Below are positions 12,001 to 27,000 of a stretch of 64,000 bases of DNA, in pieces. Numbering within the stretch: the first letter of the stretch is position 1; every line of letters starts with the position of its first letter. The notes beneath the pieces are model-generated. The model did no database searches, was not told the DNA's origin, and worked only from the letters and a program-made list of their open reading frames with translations. The position numbers and the translations under genes were made by a program. Where the stretch lies: NCBI GenBank assembly GCA_040954595.2, contig CM082581.2:9548001-9612000 (forward strand), given 5' to 3'. This DNA is from Balanoglossus misakiensis (Eukaryota; Hemichordata).

Positions 12001-15000
12001 GAAATCTAGTTTTCGTTTCATAGAAAAGGGTAAATTATTCACGTTTTAAACAAGCAACCAAGCGACGATTGTTGCTTGCTTGCCTCGTAAGCATGTATCA
12101 TATATCAGACTCGGTTCCTAAAACATCAATTTCTGGATTTGCCACATTTCATCCTACTATTGATTTCATCAGCACTTCATTTTCGATCTTTTTTAGAAAC
12201 ACGCCACATTTCATCCTACTATTGATTTCATCAGCACTTCATTTTCGATCTTTTTCAGAAGCACGTCTTGCTTGCAACGTGACCGACTGTCTAAAATCTC
12301 TCTTTTTTTAAAATAAATATTGACTTGTTCACGTGGCAATGGTATTGTATATTTGATATATTTTATAAGTCAGATCAGTCATTCATGCGCGTTTTTACGT
12401 CAAACATTTTCTTAGTGTCTTGCTCGTTTGATTTGCTCTTTCTGTTTCGAATATTCAAACCTTTTAACAGACAACATACATGTATCTGGGGAAAATGGCC
12501 TTTAGGCTAATAATATCACACTGTGCGACCGGAATGACTCTGAAGACCAGGAAATAATCATTAAAATGTGTTTTCTTTTATAATACGTGATCGGGAATTT
12601 CATTAAACCCATTTTCGAAGGAAATATGGTGATTTTCAGGACGCTTTGACGCCGAACCCACAAACTCATTTTATGGAAACCGATAGCTTTGCAAGAATCG
12701 GGGGGAAACCATCCGAATCTAAAACGATTCCGTGCAGTGAAGAGACTTGCGGATGAAGGAAAGTTCTGAGTGTCAAGGCAGCCGTGCTTCAGCGCTGCAG
12801 CCAAGTCGTTCCCATGGAAACTGAACACATACGACGCGACAGCGCAGGAATTAGATTAAGAGGGAGTAGACGATAGGTCTGAAACTAAAAGCTGAGTTGA
12901 AAGTTTGATTTTCGATTATACCCAACAGCACATTTCAAAAACCTTCTCCTGACATCGAAGGCTTTTAGAGATTTAAGAGTGAAACATGATATCATTGAAT
13001 TTTCACCATGTGCAGGTGGGATCCAAGACAGATTTCTTTGGTAGCTTAGATTTGGAAACGGTTAAGACATAAAGATTGAATAATTTAGTATTACCACTAC
13101 CCTTTCTTATTATATTCGACTGGTGGCAAATGCCCTCCCCCACCTACACGTATTATATGTTTTTTTTTGTTCTTTTCGTCATCTGACGGACAAATACACC
13201 ATTTATCGAACTCCACGAGACCTTTCGAGATCTCGCGAGATCTCGCAATGAGCGGAATATCCTCTACAGTATTACTGAATGATTAATCAACATTCCTGGG
13301 CAAGAGAGAGAGTCGGGGCATCGAGAAGCGCCTTGCCCGAGGACACATCATCGGGATCATTCGCCCAGGTCCCCAAATCAACAATCGAGTTGAGTATACC
13401 CTCGCTATTATCTGCTATATAGGCCTACCCTGTGTAACGTTTAAAGAGCTTCGGCAAACGCACCTCCATTATACACAGAAAAAATTCTATGGATTTCACA
13501 AAGTGAATACTGGATAACAGGTTCAAGACGCTAAAACGCTCTATAAGGTTCGAGCAAGCGCACTCCCTGCAATAAAGCAGCCAGCGCACGAAATCACTCG
13601 ACTACACATCTCCACATTGTACGTGTAAAAGATGTGTTATATAATGTTCGGAAGTGACTTCTTCACGTATGCACGATTTCTGTCATTCAGATATCGCCAA
13701 AGGTTTCTTTCCCTTCATGTGAATCAATGCAGATGTTTCGCAGAGACCCATTCAGACCTTCCCAGTTTTAATCTGTGCTTGACTTTGACAATGGGAATTA
13801 TATACAATGTATTATCTTCTCACCTTATTGACTTGATCGATGTCGTCTGATCTTTCTCTTTGGACATTTACCGCCTATAGTGTCTGTTCATGAACACTGT
13901 GTTGGCACCTCTTCATGTACTGTGAAAATGGTAAAAGATAACGCATTGTGAGATTAGGGGAATCTTTAAACTGTGGGTATATCCACAAGACCTCAATATA
14001 TATATACAGAGAAAGATGGGACGGCTTCGGTTCAATAAACAGTGCCTTTTGCCAGCTTCGTATGGGAGTACAATGCCTTTGCAACCAGATGCATGTAGGC
14101 TGTTGACTCGTACATACAACGTACTATACATGTACACGTCAGTGTCTCTGTTGTTTAGTCGCAAACCAGTGGTCCGATCACGGTAAAAACTACATAAAAG
14201 TGTGTTTCTATGTTACATATAAAGAAAAGATCCGGGATTTTCCAGAATCAAAGATTAATAGGATAGAATGTATATTTGATGTGTTTACCTATTATGGATG
14301 AAAAATAACATGAACTTTATTATTTGACTGTATCATCTCCGCTGAAATAAGGCACGTCCCTATACATGTACATCCCCAGGCTCACGTATCGATTTCGTTT
14401 GAACAAAAAACTAACGGATGGTTCATCTTTTCAACGTAGAATTGACAAATGGGGATAAAAACCATCAGCGTTCTCAATGTTCAAAACCTTTGAGGCAATA
14501 ATGAACATATTAGTCCACGTTGTATAGATTTTTCTGCGGCAATAGGTAAAGGATGGTCTAAATGTTCAACTAAGCAGGAAAATGACAAATGGATAGGTAT
14601 TTATCATTATGCTGCATTAAATATTCAAAGAAACACATATGGCTTTGCTGCATGCGTGCTTCTTCGCGTATGTTAAGTAAGATACTGCAAATGCTAAATG
14701 TGAAAATTCTCTATGCTGGTTTACATTTTAGTGTAAAGTTGACAACTTCCGTACGCTTCGTTGCCAGCCTTACCAATTGAAAGTTCACAACTTACAACAG
14801 CGTATTCTAAAGAAGATACCCGTCATACGACTGTTATATACGACCGCCAAACCCGAAAGCACAAGCATGTCACGACAAAAGTTATGAGATACGCAGAGGC
14901 GTGTTCGACCTATTTTCAAATCTTCAAACTGCTGTTTGGTCACATCGCCTGTTTCAGCATTTCAAAGACTATCCCTTTTCAGTTTTGAGAAACTTAAGGG

Positions 15001-18000
15001 CGAAACATGAAACATTATTACAGCGAAACGTATTGACACATCGAAATTGAATTCCAAAGCGACTCCGTGGCTGCAAGCACAGTGCATGAAGCGGCGGCAG
15101 TCTATATAGCGTTATTGCTGACGAACTGTGATTTCATACACCTTTTTTTAAATCCCATTATCGTGTTGTACATATTTCAGGTCTACCTCATCTGACCTGC
15201 GTGTCAATTTACCCCTCATTCTAACCAATTTCCTTTTGGGAAATTACCGAAAACGTCGCGCAGTTTGCGAATGCGTTCGACATATGTTCATCAAACCCCA
15301 ATTAGATATTCCAGTATTCAGTATAGATCACTATTAAATTTCCTCCAGGAAATGATGTTTCCCTCATTTTCGCATTAGGAAAAATTAGGCTGCAGTTTCC
15401 TCATTTGAATTACCCATTTCACACATCACGCGACTGTGTTGTTCACGTATAACCATATTTGGCCGACCTCGAGCTATGTGAGAAAAGAAATTGTGAAGAA
15501 ACAAATGCTACCATACGTAGCAGAAATGAGAGTCATTCCTAAATTGATTGTTCAATTGTCCCTGGGCTTTACATTTCGATTGGAATGGATTGATTGATTG
15601 ATTGGATTTTGCAGGGAATGAATGCGACCGTGAATGTTTGCCTATTTGTTGGCAAAGGCCGAATACAATACACACAGTCACGCTCAAAGATGTGATTGTC
15701 ACATATGAAATTCACAAATACAGTTTCCACGTGGATTAGAGTCGATACAAATATTTGATGCATGTTATATTCAGATTAGTTAAGCAATCCTTGTGTATAA
15801 TGACCGTATCGATTTTACCTTACTGTGGGCTTTTAGAGATTTCATCGATGTTGAATTGACGGGGTCATAACCTCCCCTATATTTCAAGATTTTTTTTATA
15901 GAAATCGCAATGTCACAGTGCATGGCCTTTGTATAGACAGACGCTAGAAAACCTTACGCTAATTCAATAACTGCATGGTCAAATGTTGTGCTTGAATCTA
16001 AACCTTGCATCGGAGATGTATAGATACACAAAATAGAGGCCATGTTATTTATATGTGATTCTCGATCTCCCACGCGTACGTCACGTTAAACTTTACATTC
16101 ATCCGAGTGCATCGACGGCAAATGTAATCATCATCTTTTCTAGGAATTCTGTCAAAAAGGTCAAACGGAGTCTGATGTGATTAAAAGGGATATTCAAACC
16201 AGAAATAATACAACGTCCCCTCGTAGATTACTGACAAAAGAGAGATACGTTGCAAGCGCAGGAAATCAAATGATCAAAATTATCCGGTGTGGCGAACAGG
16301 TGAGCTCATTTGTGATCACGCCGAGCGACGGACAGAGCTTAACAATTTCAGAGTAGTCCAAAGGCCATTTCTCAGCACAAATCATGTTGGTTTTAAACAA
16401 GCGAAAATATTTCCAGGAAAGTAAGGAGGAAGATTGATGGAATATTGAATGGGGAGCCATTACTATACTTGTGGTTCAACAAAACAACTTATACTGTGTG
16501 CAAAGTGATATAATGTAAAATAGGATTCAATCAGATGGTACATGGATTGTCCATCTACCTCTTTTAGGGTTCAATGAAAATTTTGATTCAAAACAACGTT
16601 AAGAGGGAACTCTGTCTCGTTTGACTAATTAGAATTAGCATTTCGCTGGCCGCCACAGATCAATTTCCCCCGTCGGCCACGCCACGCTGACTGATATTTT
16701 CAGGTGCTTCTTCTGTTCACGGCGTATCGAGTATCGGCGAGTGGGAACGTCCGCGGAAAAACATCGTTCGCCAAATCTCATGGGCACAAAATTAACTGAA
16801 AGCTGAACTTTCCTTCCGCGCGCGTGAGTGGGCATTTTTTCCGCTGTCGTCAGCGCAGAGTGTAGCCAAAACGCGTGCCAGATAAGCCGCCAGCTGCACG
16901 ACTTGCCGTACATCTTTATCAGATCTCCTTGATTGGTTTCTTACGTAAGAGAAGTCTTGTGTGGATCTATCGTTCATCAGAGGCATAATGCACGGGGTCA
17001 AAGACTTGTAACAAGGAACGGTTTCTGCTCATGATAGACTACTTTGGTGGATTTCTGAGATTTGAGCTTAAATATGTTTTTTTCATGGATGGTTACGTAA
17101 TACCCCTATCCACCCACGCAGTCGCTTTAAGTCTAGTTTCTTGTCTTTGCGTAGATTCGTTTTGTATAATTTGACACCACCCTGTTAATGGTGTTAATAT
17201 ACCTAAATCTAAAATATCATTTCATCTTTACATAAAAGATTCAATACGAGAAATGCCTCTTTGCAATTCTTTCAGCATTTAAATTGCATAAAGGACTAAT
17301 GATCCCTCTTCAATCTATGATGAATTGTGAAGTATATGTTCTTCCCATACGTGTATTCTTTTGCGCGTACCGACAATTCATTATGTGCGCTTGTAAGTTT
17401 CAAATCATTAAACCGACCCTCATTTTCTCAAAACTCGATAGCTGTAATGTGAAAGTGCCAGGATGATGGTCTTTCGGCGCTCTGGGAACAAAGCGAGATA
17501 TCTTCTGAGAATTCAACTGAGGATCATTAATAGACACAACGAGATGTCACACAGTTGTCACGCGCTTGAAACTAAGGCAAAAAAAGCACGGACGCTGCCG
17601 GTGCACTGCGCAATACTTCCATGACTATAATATTCCACGTCATTTACTTAAACATGATAGACCCGAAAGAACGTCTAGTCAGTATCTCACGGAGGAGCCC
17701 AGACTTATATTCGTCTGAGAATCTAATCTGACAGGACTTGAATTCTCCGCTGTCTCTTCTTGTACTAGAAACGCTCACGAGACTTAGGAGAAGAGGTTTA
17801 GTATTAGACGAGAGACTTCTAATTTACAATGCATGGAGGGTACCGGTAGATGATTGGAGTGCAATTTTGCACATAGTGCGACATTAGTATCACATTACTG
17901 TGGTACTTAACAAAGCCACAAATAATGGTCCCATGCTGCTGATAAATCATGTCCATCATTTATCTGGAGAATTCTTCCGTTGCGAGCAGACTTTTAAAAG

Positions 18001-21000
18001 TCAAGACTTGCATAGGTTCAAGGGTAACCGTGACGCAGATTCTACGGATTGTATACTGTATTCTATAGTTGCTTCTCGCTGATGAGTGTCTTTGATCCTT
18101 GCCTTTAATGCGACTCGGAACGCTCTTCATTATCTTTTAGGATGTCAGAATAGTCATCATTAAAGATGACGTAATTGATGCGCGGGAGGGGTGCGCAGGG
18201 AGGGGTCTGTGTCTCGGCTCGAAGTGATAACGTACGTTTACTGATGAAGTCTCCCAGTCGGCCACAACAAAATACAGCATTCCTGACAAGAACTGATTTG
18301 TCAAATAATAATCTACGTTTAGGTAATAAAGCAAACAAGAAACCGCGTGACGTTCACTCCCCCAGTTGATTTCTTACCAGTCTTAGGTAAACATTTAAAA
18401 TTTAATGAGAGATGATACAAGCTACACGTTGGATTGCGTCTTTTCGCGAATGCATGATTAGGCCAAATGAAACATTTTAATTGACTGTTTCGCTGCAGGG
18501 CGTGACCCTTGACAACTGATGGGAAACCCAGAAATGTCGCTTTTTCAAAGGTGACCATCTTCACAAGCACATACTTGCAAATCTGTCAAATAATCTGTCA
18601 CTATAATTTCCCCCACAAGTCTTATTTATAAGGTTATTTTTTTTATTAAGCGAAACCACAATCCAAACCAATCGCACTGTAGTCATGTCATAGAGTTAAA
18701 ATAACTCGATGACTCATGCGGCGAATGTTTGCAGCTCGACCTGATGAGATAAATCGAGAATTCATCTATCATATTTGATATTGTTTGCTAGGTAACTGTA
18801 GTGCTATGTACGATGTATCCCGAGCGGTTGTTCCTTTCGAGTTTCCATTTTATGAACTGATCAACGACGACACCCATTAACGCACAAGACGCGGTGATTG
18901 CTCATTTTTACGACCAGGTATCATCATCAGGCTTGGGGTGTACGTGCAATGAATTGCGTTGAAATAGCAATCAACAATCAACGGCCGGAAATCAGACGAG
19001 TACAGGTTCGCGTATGGAGATCTGGGAACAATGTCCCATTCCTGACAGGAAACCGGAACCGGAACCGACACTTGAGAACAGATTGTTGCAGGTCTGCGCA
19101 AAATCACGTCACGTGACTTCCATGTGTCTTTCCTCCAAGAAGCCGAGTCGGGCTTGGTTAATAAATGAGTAAACAGTTAAAAGGGGAGAAAACGGAGTGC
19201 CATGAATTGTGGGAAATGAGCGGAGACTCTTCAAAAGCTTGTGATGGAGACGATCATAAAACTTGCATGACTGGTATCTACGACAAATCATTAAAACAAA
19301 CTTAGCTGGACAGTACAACAATTACTGAAACCCAAACTCGTAATAAAGTTACATCTGCCTTCAGGACACGGTAGTCGGAACAATAACATGTATAGGGACG
19401 GAATCCTTTATCATATATACACGGTCGTTTGCATTTGAAGAGAATGTGGCCGTAACTGGAATTTTGTCGTGTACAACGACGCCATGTTGCGCACGATTCA
19501 CGAGTCAGCGGCCGTATAGCCGCGGCATAAACCTGCGAGAAGTGCATTACAAAGGCCATTAATAACTCGTCGAAGCAATTAACCCCGCTGTTACACGGAG
19601 CCGATAACCATCGTGCAGCCGAGGCGATCGATAATGAGCCCTACACCTTATGTTTACTGAAAGACTTCAGCAGATGCATCATGCCTTTGTTGTAAGTACG
19701 TGTAAATTACGCCTAATGACAGGGACACGCCGAGCAGTGTATTTTGCTGCTCAGAACCCGAAGAATGCGTAACCTTTCAATTTTAAAAACATTCATAATC
19801 AATTTAGCCATGAGTTACATGCACACGAGTCATATTCTACATGAGACAATAAATTCAAAACAATTTGACGTAGACAGTATATGCCTCGATTGTGTTCATA
19901 TAAGCACAGCAGTGGATCAGCGAATCTGCCTATGGTTCGGCACAGCCGAGATTTGGAGGGCCCCTACACGCGTTTCTGGCCTGACAGCAAGACTGTCTAT
20001 CGCGTGTCTTTATTCGCAGATCGTAAGCTCCTTACAACAGAAACACGTCCATCTGTTGCTGAATGACGTGCGAAGGTCGCTAACAGTTCATCGCAAGAGA
20101 CGTGTTAACAAATTAGACAAATCAAGTCTACCTTAGGTCATATTTCCCCGAGGCTAATCATGCACCAGCCGCTGTTTCAGACTAATAGAAATGTGAAGAC
20201 ATTAAAAGAATGATTCACGAATGAGGTGTTCTAGAGAACGTGATGTTTTTTTCCCTAATTTGCTACGTTAGAGGTCATTCCTTATTTTTCGACGGAGCAG
20301 AAGGCGTTTTACCAAGAAATGCAAGTCACAAGAGGGTCACGTGAACCATTAGGGAAGTCTGCCCGTCTGCAACACATGCTACACATACTGAACATGAATT
20401 TACAACTATTCATCGGAGGTTGTTTTTTATTCTGTTTACACGGAAGCCGGATGCAAATCAAAATCAATACTGTGGGCTCGTTGCATGCGTTTGGTGACAC
20501 TGTTCCCATAAATTACCGACAGGAATGAGCGAACCTTGCCAGTTGTTCAACCGAGATAAAAAAAAACTAATTTGACTTCCAGAAAATCAGATCTTCCGAA
20601 AAGATTAAAACAGAAAGGAATTGATCAATAACAAAAATCTACCATTAAAAATCCTGTTCAACGACAGTGGAAGCGACAGTAAAACATCCAAACCTTAAGC
20701 GTGCAATTTTGGCGGGGTGATGCCAATCACATTTTTTTTATTTCCGCCTGGTGGTATCCAATTTCTTGCGATAGGTGTCTTTTTCTTTATGGCGCTGATA
20801 AGAATGTGTCATGCCAACTGGGCTTTGCAAACGACCGCTCCGTAAAGTCGAGGTAGAGTAACGCGTTTCTCTATTTCCAGCGTTTGCCTTGTGATCTTAA
20901 TCTCATTCGTGATCTTGAAAGACGCGGGATTAATGTTCTATTAGGAGAATACCCACCCCCGTCAATTCAACGGATCTAACCTTGATACAGATGTCTATCA

Positions 21001-24000
21001 AAGTCATAACTGCTCACACATGTCTTGTAAAAGTTGGTTCCGTTGCTCAATGCCGATGTTCATTAAGAGAATTTCGACTCTTTAACACAAATGGCACATC
21101 GAGGGCAACGGATGCACGACGTTTTTTTTCTCGCATTAGAAAAGTTTATCTTACAAGGTCGGTTGACAGTCCCTCTGTTCCCATGGCTACACACGAAGTA
21201 ATTTATAATTACGTCATAAGATGTTCTGTTTTAACGCCACTCGTCGACATTTAGGATACAAAGATAACACGAAATATAAGTAAAATGGCACCTCTTCAAA
21301 CTCTTACTACAATCATGAGTTGTTGACTTTCTTACCCACAATGCAATTATAACGTGATCTGACCCCCTAGCATGACGTAAAAACTAGAGCCAAAATTCCT
21401 CATTCAACTTTTACCAGTCCGGATGTATAAGTCACCTTATTCTTCCAAACGCATTTTGAGAACATGTGTGGCTTAAACCCTGCCCTTTCTAGCTGCCAGT
21501 GGGTAAATCTGTCTGAATGATCTCTTTTGAAATCTTGTGAATTGATCTTTTCCTCAGTTTGTAATATTTCTCACTGTTATTTTTAAGTCAAAGCTGTCTC
21601 CAGTGACCAACACGAACTTTATTTTGTCGTTTAAACCCCGACAAGTATGTCTTAGTTTTATTCATCAGAGTAGTCCGGCGCCTTGATTTTTTCCAAGGCT
21701 GTTGCCAGACAAGCCTTACTGGAAATGCTGAACTTCGAGCGATGAATATTGACAAGGCGGATGGCCCAAAGCGTTGTTATTCTCTCGTCGACGGCCGCTG
21801 TTTGTTGAGTAGATCTAATCCAAAGCAGGTGGCTTAAGTGACGTATTAGGCTGCACTTTGGTATTTGACAAATGCGATATTACAGACCCGTGTTGAAGCC
21901 TGCCTCGGCGCAAATTATGTGTAAATCGTGTGTTTCGAGACTACGTGACAGGCTTTTCACGCGCGCTCTTCCTAGAAGCAGACGAACAGGTGTTTGGCTG
22001 GAAACATTAATTTTTTTTCATTGTGATTCTTTTACCTACAGCCCCCGACGTCAAAACGTGGTGATTTCTTATAAAGTACATACATGAAAAGGAATATACT
22101 TAAATGATAGTCAAGAATAAATAGACCGCATAACAAAAGCACAGTTATAACCAGTCGGGTGGAATTGAAGCCAGCGTGTGCTTTCTGTGTGAATTAAAAC
22201 GAACTTGCGGGTAATTAAATCGACCGGAAAAGCCTCTTTTTGTCGAACGTGAAAAGCGTTTTCATTCCGTCGCAAAGAAGTCATATTAGCACAGTAAATC
22301 TTGTCGGAGTATACGTAGGGGGAGACCACAGTCGGTACACATAGCGTGCAAGTCCCACAATCAAACGACTGTCACAATTTCAACCAGACAACTCATTTCG
22401 CCCTGTCTAATGACGGACCGACTTCGAGTTGGATTGCAATTTGCAAAGGGGGGTTACACGTGATGTAGACATGTTTCACTACATGACAGGTGGTCCTTGA
22501 CGAACAGAAATGAGATTTTCAGGGAAATCGATTACTTCTTATATGTCATATCTTAACCTTCAAGTATGCCGTGAATGAAAATCAAGCGAAATAACTTCAT
22601 GTAACAATCCGGATTGAGTTCGTCTGCAACGACGATGGAAAATCGTCCTGTAAAGACGTTTTTCCCAAAACTCTCCCTCCCCTCGAATCGCGCCTAGGGG
22701 GAGCTTTGTTAAGAAGTCAAAGTAATATCATTAAAATCAGATGTAGAGATATACTCGGTCGTTTACCTTGTACAATTTGACGCATTTCATTTCCGCCCAT
22801 TCCCCCACTCCAGGATTATTGATTGGTCGAAAAAATAATGAAAGATCGAGGCGAGGAGGAAACGAACGGGACGCACTCTGCATTTGACTTTTAATGAGAT
22901 TGTAAGTTGGTGTAACAATAACTTAATAGACCCGCTTGACATTGGAGAACTCTTGCATGCATTAGAGAAAGGTGTGTCTATTGAAAAATGTATATAATTA
23001 TGAATCACCTTGTATAGTCAGAACCACGTTGTGATCCTCACGGCAAAACACGACGAATCCAAACCAGTGGCAGTGCAACACAGCACGGATGACCTAGACA
23101 CAAGACATAGAATAAAGTCAAATTCGTTACAGATGAACCTCTGGCAAAAATAGCAACAGGCGATGTCAAGCCTTTCGAAAATAATAAGCAAACCATGCCC
23201 CCATACAAAATGATTACCGAGACACGGAACTCCATGAAGCAATTTTAATTTGTCAGGGGAAGTCATGTGTTATTCAATGGTATCAATCTAAAAGTGGCGT
23301 GAACCGATGACCCAAAATTCATCTTCAAGGAATTCTGACTCTGCCACTCAGTATAGCAGGCTGTTCATCAATCGATAAGCGAAATCTGAGCCCTACTTGG
23401 AAGATTTCATTTTTTGCGATTTCAGGAAATGAAACGCGTGGTCGAGACGTTGCTGACAGAATTTTTCGACATGGTTTCACCGTTGCAGTGTCCCGTTGCA
23501 TCGCGTGATTCGCGAGGCATTCAAGAACACATCATGTATGTAGAGCAAGTGACGAATCGTGAGACTGAAAATTCATTGGTTGAAAATCGTGTGGCCACAG
23601 TGTATATTAAGTGTACAGTGTATATTTCATTAATGACATATAAGTGAGATGAAGTTTCTTGTCCTGTGATATCAGGAAATGAACTGCAATAGATGATGTC
23701 AACCTAACCTTGGGATGGGAGTAAACCTCGCATTTCTCAGGGAAGCCATCATTAATGACGTCACACGTGTCCATCCAGCAAATTTCATTCCGAGCACATC
23801 CTGCTCGGATTTCGCATACATTCGAGTCATTTGGCCACAGAGAACAAATCAACAAGAGGCCAAAAGTGTCCTTAATAGCGCAAGAAATTAATAAAGTCGG
23901 CATGGTGTCAGAGTAACTGTGAAGCCGGTGTGGCGAGCCCTCAATGGGGTCTGTTAGAATTATTTCTCTTGGAACGATAACACGTAGTGCGTGACTCTAT

Positions 24001-27000
24001 AAAATGAACCTGGCGGGAAAATAACTACATGTCATCATCGACTTTAAAATTCAAAGCGTGAACAACTCATTTACCGAGTTCCGTGTTGATTTAAGCAAAT
24101 GGTTCGCTCGGGAAGTGGATAAAAAAGCGCCGGATAAACGTTTTACAAATTGTAAGGTTAAGTACTTCTGACTTTCCCTTCAAATAACCGGGGGCTTAGT
24201 GCAACATTACCATCAAGCCTTGATGGTTGTAAGAATTAAGAGCACATTAAGACTTCCTTCGCTGTTCGTGCCACGAATATATTGCAAAGACCAAACATAC
24301 TGTAAGACTGCGCTCAGTACACGGTGGATGGCAACAGATTAGCATTGTAAATGAGATAAAGGGGGGGGGGGGGCATGGCTCGGATAAGTGGAATTAGGAA
24401 CACCGTGACTGTTGACCGACCATTCACCTCTCCCGAGATATGCGAGTTCAGTCTGGTGCATCACATGTTACAACTGGTTTCTCCGGCCAGTTTCAGCGCG
24501 GCAGTTTACAAAATAGTCACGTGGTCGCTGAATAATTTTCTGTACTTTCATGAGTACATTGCAATACAAACATGGACCTACCTTCAGTGTGCGATTTAGA
24601 CGCTACAGCTGAATATTACCATCAGCAAATTGGCGGTTATTAAGCATTCGGCCTCTTACCCACTATCGTAAAGTGACAAAGTATAGCCGTGTTGTCGATC
24701 TTCCATGCAAAATATACAAGAGTTTGGAGGCATTTTCAGATCAACTGAATGTAACTGTACCAGCAAGAGCTTTCACGTGCAGTTTCCTTCATCATAATCA
24801 GATGCAAGCAAAAAGCTAATTTATTCTAAACTTCAGCAGGTGCAAGCAGACGAACAAAAGGGTGTGAAAATTAAACAAAGGGGTGTCGAATGCATGAATA
24901 CAAAAGACGGGTGACAGTTATCGGTAGAACAAAACCGTTATTTATCAGTACATTTGCATGATATGTGACCCTCCACATTTACGAATACTGCTTGATTTCT
25001 GCAAGGATGCCGATGCGATCTCGCGCTACCCTGAGCCAAGCGACGGAAGAGATGGTCCAATATGACCTCACACAGCAAATAATAGCTGTTTATCATCGAC
25101 TGTTTCTATGCGGCGTTGCAACGTCACTGTAGATCACTGTCCTGAAAACCAACACCTCACATCCGAAACATCAATGCCCTTCAAATCTAAGGGACATGAA
25201 CAGTAATGGCGGAACGGAACTCCATTTAGCAGGGGGGAAAGCCATGTCCTTCAATTTACCTTGAGTCTCCAGACTCCGAAGCCGTATTTTTGTCTGAAGT
25301 GTAGCCGCCGGGAAAAAGATAATATGGCGCTACAAAATTTGATTTCCGATCTACTTTTTGCAGAATTAAAAAAGAAAAAAAACGGGTCGCCGTGAACCCC
25401 CTTAATGGAAAGTATATAGAAGCCGCCGTGAATGTACATGTGTGTGGGTTGGGTAATTACCGCACAAGTATAAAAAGCTTAAGTTTGATCATTCCTACTT
25501 CTCCGCACATGACCCCAAGGATACTGTAACATATTTGGGTACAGCGTGCTCGGGCCCTGCAACAGTGTTTCTTCTCGCAATATCGATGGCCCTCAAACAC
25601 TAAAGTTCTAAAAGGGCTTTACTTGCGCAAGCCTTTGATGGATTTCAGGGTACTATTTTCTCTGCCATTCACATCAACTTCGCATTGTAAAGATTCTGTG
25701 CAAAACACATCTTTTGTGATCGCTAAAAGTTTATATTCATAGGGGATCTTTAATGCACGGAATTCTCTATACATGCATATACATACACATGATTTAATCA
25801 TGTGCCTGATATTTGCAAGGCTAAGAATAGTCTGCGGCTGATCCGTTGCGTGGTACTTTGACGTGGATACTTCCTGTGATATTTTTCTGCCTGGTGGCAA
25901 TCTCCAGCATCCGTCTTCCCTTGTGACATTTATCTTTTGTGCATGTGGTGTTATATTAACCACAATTGTGCCCAATTCTAGCCTAACACGAGGTTGCTTG
26001 CTATTCATTCTCTGTGTTGAAAGCGATGTCGACTGAAAAATTAATGCGCCAATGAACGAAATTATAATACACTTATCGCGCATAGTACACACTGGGGTGG
26101 TTTTTGTTCAACTGATACAATTCCTCACACGCTGTACATGAATATAGGCATGAATACGAGTACTGCTACGACGCACTCGTTTTTGGCGCTAACGAAGAAT
26201 TAATAAGTGATTGAAGAATTCATGTGTGACTGATGTCCATGTACAGGATATCGATTTAACAGTGACAAACGGTCATTGAGCAAATTCAAATCAGCAGAAA
26301 AACACAAATAATCTATCAAAAGAAAAGTTAAAAAAAATTAAAAGCGGCGACTTTTCACCGATTATTTGCCGTAGAATGCGTCTCTAGGTATTGCAAACAG
26401 TGGGGTTATTAGTTATAGCTATACTTTAGAGTGGTATTAAGGTACGCTGATAGCCGGCGCCGTGGTTTCCATGGAAATAATAATTGTCGAGTGAATTCTG
26501 GTCTTTCCCTCCTCTAAAGCAATATCAATACCCGAAAGCTACTGCAGTGGTAACCAAGGAGACAATAATTGCGTAGAAGAATAATCTTATATCGTTTTCC
26601 ATGTGCATGATTTGACTAGCTTCATTTCGCTAGGTGATGCGGTGAGGACCATGTACCACTCCCTGCGTTTTCATGCTCGGTTAAGTTTATTATTGCTATC
26701 TAGAGACCCCATGAGTTGAGTCTGCGTGGAGACTAACGATGACGATGGTCTATGTCAGAAAAGTCACGTCTTTCACATTATCTTTCATTCGACTTTACCA
26801 GTTATGGAAAGGGTCTGAAGCTGGCATAGATCTTTTAACCTTGTTGCATGCTAAGTTGGTCGACTGAGATTACATGCGTTAGGTTAACGTATGCTTTGTT
26901 TATTTGTTGGTTTGTTTGTTTGTTCAACAAACCTGATTAATTTTGCTTTCGTATAAAGGGATTTCTTATACGAAGAGAATAAAAATGTGAAAGTCAACAA

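Noticed and set aside
19744-20136. 130-codon plus-strand frame in the receptor intron
   Set aside because: No recognisable motif, no splice sites in matching phase with the receptor, and the composition looks like translated non-coding DNA.
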